From Kangiella geojedonensis (GTDB lineage: Bacteria > Pseudomonadota > Gammaproteobacteria > Enterobacterales > Kangiellaceae), in the NCBI RefSeq assembly GCF_000981765.1, contig NZ_CP010975.1, positions 1,054,001 through 1,118,000 of the forward strand: DNA of 64,000 nucleotides. Direction: 5' to 3'. A program made the translations under genes and the position numbers. The notes beneath the pieces were generated by a model. The model saw only the letters and a program-made list of their open reading frames with translations, was not told where the DNA came from and did no database searches. This document shows positions 17,490 through 25,190 of the stretch, piece by piece. Position 1 is the first letter of the stretch. Every line of letters begins with the position of its first letter.

Positions 17490-18776
17490 TTAATAGTGCT
17501 TCGCTTGGCCTTGGCCTGTAACAACGTATTTTTCCGTTGTTAGTTGGACTAGGCCCATTGGTCCGTAGGCGTGTAGTTTACTGGTTGAGATACCAATTTC
17601 TGCACCTAGACCAAGTTCGCCACCGTCTGAGAAGCGTGATGAAGCGTTAACCATCACAACAGACGAGTTGATGCGTTTTACGAATTCGTTACCACGGTCG
17701 ATATCTTTAGTGACGATGACTTCAGTGTGGCTTGAGCTGTGATTTTGAATATGCTCAATAGCTGCTTCGTAAGAGTCAGCTTGTGACACACTCATGGCTA
17801 GGCTCAAGTATTCGTTGTGGTAGTCTTCAGGGTTTGCAACTTCGGCGTTATCCAACTTGCTGGCAGAGTCTTTGTCTGCTTTGAACTGGATGCCGAATTC
17901 GTTGCCTAGTGCGTTGACACGCTTAAGGAATTCTTCAGCGATGTCTTTGTGGATCACTAAACTTTCTAGCGAGTTACAAACGCCTGGGCGCGATACTTTA
18001 CCGTCTTTAAGCAATTTCTCTGCTTTGTCTAAGTCAGCATATTTGTCGACGTATAAGTGGCACACGCCTTTAAAGTGCTGAATCACTGGAATCTTACTGT
18101 TGTCCGTTACCGCTTGAATCAAGCGCTCGCCACCACGTGGGATCACGAGATCAATGGTGTCACGGAACTGGAGCAGGTGATTCACAGCTGAGTGGCTTTG
18201 TGAAGGCACGATGCAGACCATTTCTTTGCTGAATCCACACGCTTCAATCGCTTGGTGCCAGCAGTCGATAATGGCGTTGTTTGAGTGCCATGCTTCTTTA
18301 CCGCCACGCAGAATAACCACGTTACCGGATTTTAGCGTTAACGCTGCTGCTTCAACGGCAACGTTTGGACGCGCTTCATAAATCATTAGTACGACGCCTA
18401 GTGGAATACGCATCTTAGCGACACGGATGCCGTTAGGGCGTAGGGTGCTTTCACCCATCTCACCCACAGGATCGGCCAGGTTCATCACGTTATGCAGGGC
18501 GCTAACCATGCCGTCGACACGCTCTTCGTCAAGCAATAGACGGTCGACCATAGCGTCTGACAAGTCGTTTTCTTTAGCGTACTCAATGTCTTTTTTGTTC
18601 GCTTCAAGAATCTGTGCTTGGTTGGTCTTCAGCTGTTTTGCCATCGCAGCAAGCACGTCGTTCTTTTGGCTACTGGTTAATGTAGCAAGAGTTTTCGCCG
18701 CTTCTTTCGCACGAAGGGTTAAATCATATAACTCTTGCTGTTCTTGATCTTCAAATGAATTCTCTTTCATGTTCAT
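17490..18776 (-). CDS. proA: gamma-glutamyl phosphate reductase
   Basis: A 428-residue NADPH-dependent aldehyde dehydrogenase-fold enzyme that makes glutamate-5-semialdehyde in proline synthesis. Family segments are IPLGVVLMIYEARPNVAVEAAALTLKSGN (split around 125-155), the IPRGGERLI block and the catalytic cysteine in SRPGVCNSLESLV, with NASSRFSDGGELGLGAEIGIST near the C-terminus. It begins 19 bp after the first proB, so the two are co-transcribed. The N-terminal 15 residues (MNMKENSFEDQEQQE) are poorly conserved, so the exact start is less sure. Confidence 0.96.
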   Translation of the reverse strand: MNMKENSFEDQEQQELYDLTLRAKEAAKTLATLTSSQKNDVLAAMAKQLKTNQAQILEANKKDIEYAKENDLSDAMVDRLLLDEERVDGMVSALHNVMNLADPVGEMGESTLRPNGIRVAKMRIPLGVVLMIYEARPNVAVEAAALTLKSGNVVILRGGKEAWHSNNAIIDCWHQAIEACGFSKEMVCIVPSQSHSAVNHLLQFRDTIDLVIPRGGERLIQAVTDNSKIPVIQHFKGVCHLYVDKYADLDKAEKLLKDGKVSRPGVCNSLESLVIHKDIAEEFLKRVNALGNEFGIQFKADKDSASKLDNAEVANPEDYHNEYLSLAMSVSQADSYEAAIEHIQNHSSSHTEVIVTKDIDRGNEFVKRINSSVVMVNASSRFSDGGELGLGAEIGISTSKLHAYGPMGLVQLTTEKYVVTGQGQAKHY

Positions 18777-18795
18777 AATTACTCCTAAAAATCTC

Positions 18796-19605
18796 CTACG
18801 CGACTTCTACTTCGTCTTTCTCAGCGGTGTTGCGAACTAATGTACCTGGGTTCTGATTACTGAATAGACGCATGTAACTTTCGTTTGTACCGTTACAAAT
18901 AATCGTATCAATACCATTCTCCGAGGCGAACTTCGCAGCTTTAAGCTTGGTACGCATACCACCAGTACCTTGTGCGCTGGTGCTTTGCTTACCCATCGCT
19001 AGAGCTTCTTCGCTGATGCCTTCAAATTGATTCACTAATTCGGCGTCTGGGTTTACTTTCGGGTTGTCATCGTAAACACCGTCGATGTCACTACAAATAA
19101 TCAGTAGATCCGCATCTGTTAGTGCTGCAACTTGTGCAACGAGGTTATCGTTGTCACCAACCGTGAGCTCTTCCGTCGCTACCGTATCGTTTTCGTTCAC
19201 AATCGGTAGGGCGCCGAGTTCTTCAAGTGTTTTGAATGTATTACGTGCGTTTTGAGCACGCTCAGGATTTTTAATGTCTGCTGAAGTTAGTAATACCTGG
19301 GCTACAACATCGTCAAAGAAACGTTGCCAGTGAGCGACGACCATAGACTGACCGACAGCTGCAAGAGGCTGCTTCTCTTTACGAGTAAGTTTGTCGTAAT
19401 CAGGCTTTAGCAAGTTGAAACCTGCTGCTACGGCTCCTGATGATACCAGCGTGACTTGCTTACCAGCTTTGCGGCACTTTCTAACAAAGTGGGCAATAGG
19501 TAGGCAGTACTCTGCTGAGCAGGAGTGACCGTCTGGCGCAATAAGCGCTGAGCCAACTTTAACGACGATGTTGTTGTAATTACCAAATTCGATATGTTCG
19601 AGCAT
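18796..19605 (-). CDS. proB: glutamate 5-kinase, first copy (no PUA domain)
   Basis: A 269-residue amino-acid kinase fold protein that phosphorylates glutamate, the feedback-controlled first step of proline synthesis. Motifs: IVVKVGSALI, VSSGAVAAGFNLL, IVNENDTVATEEL, GDNDNLVAQVAAL, IICSDIDGVYDDNP and GTGGMRTKLKAAK. It ends after the kinase domain, so it lacks the C-terminal PUA domain of the roughly 367-residue E. coli enzyme. Proline inhibition in PUA-less enzymes does occur in the family, so this does not imply loss of feedback. A full paralogue lies 384 bp upstream. Confidence 0.95.
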   Translation of the reverse strand: MLEHIEFGNYNNIVVKVGSALIAPDGHSCSAEYCLPIAHFVRKCRKAGKQVTLVSSGAVAAGFNLLKPDYDKLTRKEKQPLAAVGQSMVVAHWQRFFDDVVAQVLLTSADIKNPERAQNARNTFKTLEELGALPIVNENDTVATEELTVGDNDNLVAQVAALTDADLLIICSDIDGVYDDNPKVNPDAELVNQFEGISEEALAMGKQSTSAQGTGGMRTKLKAAKFASENGIDTIICNGTNESYMRLFSNQNPGTLVRNTAEKDEVEVA

Positions 19606-19664
19606 GAAATGACCTTTCTCTTTTAAAGGATTAATGTATGACGAGTTAAAAGTGACGTGGCGTG

Positions 19665-19793
19665 CTAGAACACGTTACCCAAGCGCAAGGCTTGTTTTCT
19701 AATCTTAGACATAATCGGACTTGGCTGGCCTGAAATGCCTGCCGTGGAAAGTGTCGCTATGTCTTTTCGATTAATGTTAAGCACGGTTCGCAT
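19665..19793 (-). CDS. putative leader ORF upstream of the first proB
   Basis: A 42-codon ORF (ATG 19793, TAG 19667-19665) in the proB leader, with AAGGA 14 bases before the ATG. It contains GISGQPSPI and later KQALRLGNVF, which can be lined up with GLPGLPMPF and KQTGLRTQLSNTF of the leader before the second proB. It has two proline codons (CCA, CCG) and no strong terminator behind it; the best candidate is a mismatched GTAACGTG/CACGTCAC stem followed by TTTT. It may be a decayed leader. It could also be chance. Confidence 0.3.
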   Translation of the reverse strand: MRTVLNINRKDIATLSTAGISGQPSPIMSKIRKQALRLGNVF

Positions 19794-19819
19794 TATTATG
19801 ATAGAGATCCTTATGTCAA
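19792..19819 (-). promoter_or_regulatory. candidate promoter for the first proB
   Basis: On the minus strand TTGACA (19819-19814), a 16-bp spacer and AATAAT (19797-19792) precede proB by about 180 nt. Transcription from here would start downstream of the ATG at 19793, so it would not express the leader ORF from that start. Confidence 0.45.
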
Positions 19820-19876
19820 ATCTGACTCGAAAAAATTTTGTGAGACGCTCTGAGCGCCTATTAGCGCTTAAAACCT

Positions 19877-19904
19877 TATATAACTGGGGGGTATGTTGGC
19901 TCAA
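19877..19904 (-). promoter_or_regulatory. alternative upstream promoter for leader ORF and first proB
   Basis: On the minus strand TTGAGC (19904-19899), a 16-bp spacer and TATATA (19882-19877). A transcript from near 19870 would include the whole 42-codon leader ORF. It competes with the stronger-looking TTGACA box at 19819. Confidence 0.35.
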
Positions 19905-19989
19905 AAGAACACATCTTATCTCCACAGCTCGTTATATCTCAGCGATTTCACACAATTTCAAAAATAATTAGAAATAACAATAGCTTATA

Positions 19990-20817
19990 CTAAAGATTAG
20001 AATTTCTAATGCTTTTGCCTGAGTTTAGGTTCAATGACTTATGTGAACGTATCCAGGTACCAGGGTTATAGTGATGAATAAGCTGATGGTAGGCTTCTGT
20101 TTTACCGTTGCAGATAATCGTGTCTATTCCTTCGTCACTGGCAATATGCGCCGCTGATAATTTAGTCATCATGCCTCCAGTGGCCTGTGGGTTGTGGCTC
20201 GACTGCCCTAGCTTCATGATATCGTCATTGAGCTCTTCGATGATTGGTAACAACTCAGCCTGTGGATTCGTATGAGGGTTATCATTAAAAACGCCATCAA
20301 CATCACTGCAAATAAGCAGTAAGTCAGCATCGATTAATGATGCCACTTGAGCCGCTAGTCGATCATTGTCGCCAAACTTTAACTCATCTACCGCGACCGT
20401 ATCGTTTTCATTAATGATCGGTAATACGCTGTACTCATGGAGTGTGAATAGGGTACGCTTGGCGTTGGCTGAGCGGTGACTGCTTTGGATATCAGCTGCT
20501 GTTAATAGCACTTGTGCCACATGTTCATCGAAGAAGCGTTGCCAGTGGTTAATGACTTTAGATTGTCCAATGGCAGCTAATGCTTGCTTTTCATTGAGTG
20601 ATAAGTTGTCGTGCTTAGGCTTTAGGGTATTAAACCCAGCAGCTACAGCACCGGAGCTGATGAGCGTGACCTTTTTAGCACTGTGTTGACACTTCTTAAT
20701 GAAGTTGGCGAGCGACAAGCAATATTGAGTCGAGCAGGAGTGACCATCCGGAGCGACTAAAGCCGAGCCCACCTTAATCACGATATTATTGTACTGCGTA
20801 AAATCGATGCGATTCAT
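19990..20817 (-). CDS. proB: glutamate 5-kinase, second copy (no PUA domain)
   Basis: A 275-residue paralogue of the neighbouring proB, aligned over its whole length with the same motifs: IVIKVGSALVAPDGHSCS, LISSGAVAAGFNTL, IINENDTVAVDEL, GDNDRLAAQVASL, LICSDVDGVFNDNP and ATGGMMTKLSAAH. Catalytic positions look intact, so it is probably active. The last 20 residues are basic and serine-rich, unlike copy 1. It is preceded by an intrinsic terminator and a proline-codon leader ORF (20874-21064), suggesting separate control from copy 1. The 384-bp gap before copy 1 contains promoters, so the two copies may be independent units. Confidence 0.93.
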   Translation of the reverse strand: MNRIDFTQYNNIVIKVGSALVAPDGHSCSTQYCLSLANFIKKCQHSAKKVTLISSGAVAAGFNTLKPKHDNLSLNEKQALAAIGQSKVINHWQRFFDEHVAQVLLTAADIQSSHRSANAKRTLFTLHEYSVLPIINENDTVAVDELKFGDNDRLAAQVASLIDADLLLICSDVDGVFNDNPHTNPQAELLPIIEELNDDIMKLGQSSHNPQATGGMMTKLSAAHIASDEGIDTIICNGKTEAYHQLIHHYNPGTWIRSHKSLNLNSGKSIRNSNL

Positions 20818-20873
20818 TTCTGTGACCTTGTGTCTTTTTTCTCTTGTTAAAGCTTTCAGTTTTTTTCAGGCAA

Positions 20874-20907
20874 TAAAAAAGCCCGCGAAGCGAGGCTTGC
20901 GAGCTTT
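20874..20907 (-). terminator. intrinsic terminator inside the leader of the second proB (putative attenuator)
   Basis: On the minus strand AAAGCTCGCAAGC pairs with GCTTCGCGGGCTTT (13 bp, one bulged C, one G-U) around a 3-nt CTC loop, and TTTTTT follows. It lies 57 bp upstream of the proB start and 19 bp downstream of the leader ORF stop, so it must be read through for proB to be expressed from the upstream promoter. Its left arm (20901-20893) can instead pair over 9 bp with 20987-20979 in the leader ORF. Confidence 0.75.
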
Positions 20908-20926
20908 AATGCGTAATTAATGTCGT

Positions 20927-21064
20927 TTAAAGTATTTGGTTAAAGAAACTTACCTTAAACGTATTACTTAGTTGCGTGCGCAAACCTGTCTGCTTCCCAG
21001 TGGGGAAGGGCATGGGTAGACCGGGAAGGCCATTGATTAAATTTACGCTAACAACATCATTCAT
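20927..21064 (-). CDS. putative proline leader peptide of the second proB
   Basis: A 45-codon ORF (ATG 21064, TAA 20929-20927). Residues 12-21 read GLPGLPMPFP with prolines at 14, 17, 19 and 21, all four encoded by CCC. AGGA lies 10 bases before the ATG. A weak TTGCCA/GATATT promoter (21099-21071, 17-bp spacer) would start at or beside the ATG. Downstream come a 9-nt segment able to pair with the terminator arm (20987-20979), the stop, then the terminator. Placed directly before a proline biosynthesis gene, it looks like a classical attenuation leader. No homologue is known to me. Confidence 0.5.
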   Translation of the reverse strand: MNDVVSVNLINGLPGLPMPFPTGKQTGLRTQLSNTFKVSFFNQIL

Positions 21065-21140
21065 AGGTTAAATATCCTATAAGTGACGGTATTTGGCAAT
21101 GAATAATTGGTTATATCGAGCTAGACTTTATGATCACTTA

Positions 21141-21172
21141 AGAAAAAGGCGCCGATTGGCGCCTTCTTATTC
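21141..21172 (-). terminator. terminator of the prolyl oligopeptidase gene
   Basis: On the minus strand AAGGCGCC-AATC-GGCGCCTTTTT, an 8-bp GC-rich stem plus T run, 10 bp after the stop codon. It separates this gene from the proB leader. Confidence 0.87.
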
Positions 21173-21181
21173 GTACGTTGA

Positions 21182-23296
21182 TTAATCCATCAATTGATCA
21201 GCAAGGTAAGTATAAACTAAGGCATTTAACTTAGCTGTCTGTTCGTTGTTAGCTGCGCCGCCATGACCACCTTCAGTGTTTTCATAGTAAAGAAGATCGT
21301 GACCTTGGCTCATCATCTTGGCAACCATTTTGCGTGCGTGACCTGGATGTACTCGGTCATCACGAGTTGATGTGGTGAAGAAGATTTTTGGATAATCAAC
21401 GTCTTTATGGACATTGTGATACGGCGAGTAAGTTTTAATGTAGTTCCACTCGTCTTCATTATCAGGGTTACCATATTCACCCATCCAGCTTGCGCCAGCT
21501 AATAGTTGGTTGAAACGCTTCATGTCAAGTAATGGAACCTGACAAACTACCGCTTCATACAAGTCCGGACGCATAGTGGCAACCGTACCGACCAGCAAAC
21601 CACCATTACTACCGCCTCGAATACCAAGATGCTTGTTGTCAGTGACTTTGGTTTCAATCAAATGCTCAGCGACGGTAATGAAGTCGTTAAAAGCAATATG
21701 ACGGTTTTTCTTTAACGCTGCTTGGTGCCATCTTGGACCGTACTCACCACCACCACGAATATTGGCTAAGGCGTAAACGCCACCTTGTTCGAGCCAGTCG
21801 ATACCGACAGTTGCTGAATAACTAGGTCGTAGCGACACTTCGAAACCACCGTAACCGTACAGTAGCGTAGGGTTTTTGCCATTTAGTTTCGTGTCTTTTG
21901 CCATGACGAGGAAGTATGGAACTTTGGTTCCGTCTTTGGCTTCAGCAAATTTTTGCTCAACTTTATAAGGTGAAGCGTCAAAGAATGCTGGTAAGCTTTT
22001 CAACACGCTAGCCGAATCTTTTTCAGCATCAAAGTAATACAAGCTACTAGGCGTTAGAAAGTTCTGGTAGTTGATGAAGAAGTTATTGTGTTCATCACTG
22101 GTGCCAGTAACCGATAAAGTACCCAACTCAGGCATGTCGATCTTTTCGTGAGACCATTTACCATCTTTAAACGTATAACGGTACAACTCACTGCTCACAT
22201 CTTTCAGAGTTGTAATTAATACATGGTCTTTAGTGCTCGAAACGCTAGCGATTGATGTGCTTGCATCAGGCACAAGGACCTCAGTGAAATTTTTCTTGCC
22301 TGAAATATACTCATCCATAGCAATAGAGAGTAGTGATGCTTGCTTATAGGTCTTATCGCCCACAGTCCAGTCTGACTTAAGTTCTAGCAATAATTGACCA
22401 TTGATAATTCCACTAAAGCTACTGTCCTTAGGGCGGTCCAGTTTTTGTAGCCCATCGTTAGTTTTGAGGTAAATTTCGGAGGTGTAAAAGTCTAGTCCCT
22501 GGTAGATGATTTGGTATTTATCATCTCCATCATGAGCAACCATGCCAGCTACCCAGACGTCTTTTTGCTCGCCTTCAAATACCGTCTTAGCTTTTTCGAT
22601 AGGCTGGCCACGTTCCCAAACTTTTACAATACGAGGGTAGCCAGAGTCCGTCATACTGCCTTCACCAAAGTCAGTGCCGACATATAGCGTGTCTTTATCA
22701 ATCCAGCTTAAGTTACTTTTAGCTTCTGGGAGTTGGAAGCCATCTTTGACGAAACTTTTTGATTCGATATCAAACTCACGAACCACGGTTGCATCAGCGC
22801 CACCGCGAGATAAGTTTATTAAACAACGATCAAAGGATGGGTAGAGACAGTTAGAGCCTTTGTAAACCCAGTTCTCATCTTCTTTTTCAGCAAGTTCATC
22901 CAAGTTTAAGATGATTTCCCACTCAGGATTTTCTTTTTGGTATTCTTCAAGGGTGGTACGACGCCATAAGCCGCGAGGGTTTTCGTCATCACGCCAGAAG
23001 TTGTAAAAGTAGTCACCCATTTGACCGACGTAAGGAATACGTTCGTCTGAGTTGTATACTTCCAAGTTCTTTTCATACAGTTCTTTGTACAAAGGCTTTG
23101 ACATTAAGTAGCCGAGTGACTTTTCATTTTGCTCTTCGACCCAGTTCAAGGCTTTTTCGCCACCTACATCTTCTAACCAAATGTAAGGATCATCGACTTT
23201 AGATGCTTTTTGCGTATCTTTCGCCATACTTTGTGTCATAACCCCCACCGACGCGACCGAGCCAATAAACAGGCTCGTAATCAGTCTTTTGTTCAT
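21182..23296 (-). CDS. secreted prolyl oligopeptidase (S9A)
   Basis: A 704-residue serine peptidase that cleaves short peptides after proline. The N-terminus is a signal peptide (MNKRLITSLFIGSVASVGVM...SMAK), so the enzyme is periplasmic or secreted. A seven-bladed propeller domain follows (from DPYIWLEDVGGEKAL), then the hydrolase domain with GYGGFEVSLRPSYS, the nucleophile in RGGSNGGLLVG, the acid in TSTRDDRVHPGHARKM and the base in ENTEGGHGGAAN. All of the triad is present. It is a single-gene unit with its own terminator. It fits a protein-degrading lifestyle alongside the M1 and M16 peptidases in this window. Confidence 0.96.
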   Translation of the reverse strand: MNKRLITSLFIGSVASVGVMTQSMAKDTQKASKVDDPYIWLEDVGGEKALNWVEEQNEKSLGYLMSKPLYKELYEKNLEVYNSDERIPYVGQMGDYFYNFWRDDENPRGLWRRTTLEEYQKENPEWEIILNLDELAEKEDENWVYKGSNCLYPSFDRCLINLSRGGADATVVREFDIESKSFVKDGFQLPEAKSNLSWIDKDTLYVGTDFGEGSMTDSGYPRIVKVWERGQPIEKAKTVFEGEQKDVWVAGMVAHDGDDKYQIIYQGLDFYTSEIYLKTNDGLQKLDRPKDSSFSGIINGQLLLELKSDWTVGDKTYKQASLLSIAMDEYISGKKNFTEVLVPDASTSIASVSSTKDHVLITTLKDVSSELYRYTFKDGKWSHEKIDMPELGTLSVTGTSDEHNNFFINYQNFLTPSSLYYFDAEKDSASVLKSLPAFFDASPYKVEQKFAEAKDGTKVPYFLVMAKDTKLNGKNPTLLYGYGGFEVSLRPSYSATVGIDWLEQGGVYALANIRGGGEYGPRWHQAALKKNRHIAFNDFITVAEHLIETKVTDNKHLGIRGGSNGGLLVGTVATMRPDLYEAVVCQVPLLDMKRFNQLLAGASWMGEYGNPDNEDEWNYIKTYSPYHNVHKDVDYPKIFFTTSTRDDRVHPGHARKMVAKMMSQGHDLLYYENTEGGHGGAANNEQTAKLNALVYTYLADQLMD

Positions 23297-23459
23297 ACAA
23301 TGACTCCATTTTGTTAATTAACCGACTGAGAATAGCAAAGGGCAGGGTGATGCGCTAGGATTGAAATGTTTAGAAATATTACAAAAAAATTGAGTAATAA
23401 AAAAGCGCGACACCGTTAAGTGACGCGCTTTAGTAGCAATTGTCAGTTTCGTATAATCG

Positions 23460-25190
23460 TTACTGAGCTTTTTGCAGATCTTCCATTACAGCTGCTAGGA
23501 AGCGAGCTGCCTCACCGCCAGTACAGGCGCGGTGATCGAAGGTTAAGGATAGCGGCAACATTTTTGCGTTAGTGATGCCTTTATCCGTTAGCTTCAACTC
23601 ATTACGGAAACGGCCAGTGCCTAGAATCGCGACCTGCGGTGGCGATACCACTGGTGTGCCGTAACGGCCAGCAATTGAACCAAAGTTCGATAGAGTAATC
23701 GTGGCGTTTTGCTGATCGTCCTGTTTTAACGACTTGGTTTCAATCTTCTGGCGAAGTTCTTGAACACGAGCTCGAACATCGACCATACTCATACGGTCTG
23801 CATTGTGAACCACTGGAACGTATAAACCGTCGCCAGAATCCACTGCGATACCAACGTTGACGTTAGGGTGTAATAGACGCTCGAACTTGTCGCCATCGAA
23901 CCATGCGTTAACTGCTGGAACGGCTTTAGCCGCTGTGACTAATGCGCGAACATAACGCGCTAATGAGTCAGTGCCTTTTGGCCATGCTGAGATATCCACA
24001 TCTTCAACCAATGTCGTTGGAACAACGGTTGAGTGAGAGTGTGACATACCCATCGCCATCGCGCGGCGAACACCACGAACTGTTTCCGGTTTAACTTCAA
24101 CGTTCAACGTTGGCAAGCCACCAGTGCTTGATGGAGTGCTCGATGTTGTTGAGCTTGTTTGTGGTTGAGCTGATTGGCTAGAAGCTGGCGCAGAGCCACC
24201 TTTAGAAGCACTCTCAACGTCATCACGCGTAATGGAGCCTTTGCGGCCTGACGCTTGGCAGTTTCCTAAATCAACACCAAGCTTACGGGCTAGTGCGCGT
24301 ACTGCTGGTGAGGCTCTGTAAGCCAAAGGATTACTCGTATCGAAACCAGACTCTTGGCTCGCAGCTGGAGCTGATCCTGTCTTAGCTGTGCTAGAACCGT
24401 TTTTAGCAGCTTCACGCACATCTTTTTGCGTGATAGCGCCGTCTTTGCCAGTTCCTGTGACTTGCGTCAGGTCAACTTTTAGTTTGCGAGCTAATGCTTT
24501 AACTACTGAGTTCGTGGTTTCAGCAACAACGTTGTTACCAACTTCAACGGCGCCTACAACGGTTCCGCTGTCAGCACGCTTTTCTTCACCAGCTTCTTTT
24601 TTAGGAGCTGGCTTTTTCGAGCTAGAGCCAGAACCACCGAACTCAACTAATGGATCGCCGGTGTTGATAACATCACCAGCCTGACCGTACAACTTAGAAA
24701 TCTTTGCGGCGAATGGCGAAGGAACTTCTACCACAGCCTTTGCTGTTTCCATTTCGACCATTGGCTGATCTACAGTCACGGTATCGCCTTCTTTAACTAA
24801 CCAGCGAACGATTTCTGCGTCAGGTAAGCCTTCACCTAAGTCCGGTAGCATGAAAGTATCACCAACCACATCATCCGATGACGTTTCCGCTGATGCTTCT
24901 GAGTCGGAGCTTTGTGCCGGTGCAGTACTTTCTTGTGAAACGTCGTCTTCTACTGCGCCGTCACCAAAGCTGACAAGCAAGTCGCCAGTATTGATTACGT
25001 CGCCTTCTTGACCGTGTAATTTAGCGATACGACCAGCAAAAGGAGAGGGCACTTCGACCACAGCCTTTGCCGTTTCCATTTCAACCATAGGTTGGTCAAC
25101 AGTTACGGTATCGCCTTCTTTAACTAACCAGCGAACGATTTCCGCATCCGGTAAACCTTCGCCTAAATCGGGTAAATTGAACTGTTTCAT
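23460..25190 (-). CDS. 2-oxo-acid dehydrogenase E2 with two lipoyl and two E3-binding domains
   Basis: A 576-residue acyltransferase core. Two lipoyl domains (about 1-78 and 113-187, lipoyl lysines 42 and 151 in ETAKAVVEVPSP) are nearly identical in protein and DNA. Two peripheral-subunit-binding domains follow (VVKALARKLKVDL near 229 and AVRALARKLGVDL near 296). The catalytic domain ends FDHRACTGGEAARF: His553 is present, but the usual DHRxxDG aspartate is Thr557. It overlaps the E1 beta stop by 4 bp. Substrate is branched-chain 2-oxo acids or pyruvate; sequence alone does not decide. No E3 gene is nearby. Confidence 0.93.
   Translation of the reverse strand: MKQFNLPDLGEGLPDAEIVRWLVKEGDTVTVDQPMVEMETAKAVVEVPSPFAGRIAKLHGQEGDVINTGDLLVSFGDGAVEDDVSQESTAPAQSSDSEASAETSSDDVVGDTFMLPDLGEGLPDAEIVRWLVKEGDTVTVDQPMVEMETAKAVVEVPSPFAAKISKLYGQAGDVINTGDPLVEFGGSGSSSKKPAPKKEAGEEKRADSGTVVGAVEVGNNVVAETTNSVVKALARKLKVDLTQVTGTGKDGAITQKDVREAAKNGSSTAKTGSAPAASQESGFDTSNPLAYRASPAVRALARKLGVDLGNCQASGRKGSITRDDVESASKGGSAPASSQSAQPQTSSTTSSTPSSTGGLPTLNVEVKPETVRGVRRAMAMGMSHSHSTVVPTTLVEDVDISAWPKGTDSLARYVRALVTAAKAVPAVNAWFDGDKFERLLHPNVNVGIAVDSGDGLYVPVVHNADRMSMVDVRARVQELRQKIETKSLKQDDQQNATITLSNFGSIAGRYGTPVVSPPQVAILGTGRFRNELKLTDKGITNAKMLPLSLTFDHRACTGGEAARFLAAVMEDLQKAQ

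Noticed and set aside
19735-19971. 78-residue plus-strand ORF antisense to the proB leader
   Set aside because: No ribosome site, no recognisable domain and it overlaps the likely proB promoters on the other strand.
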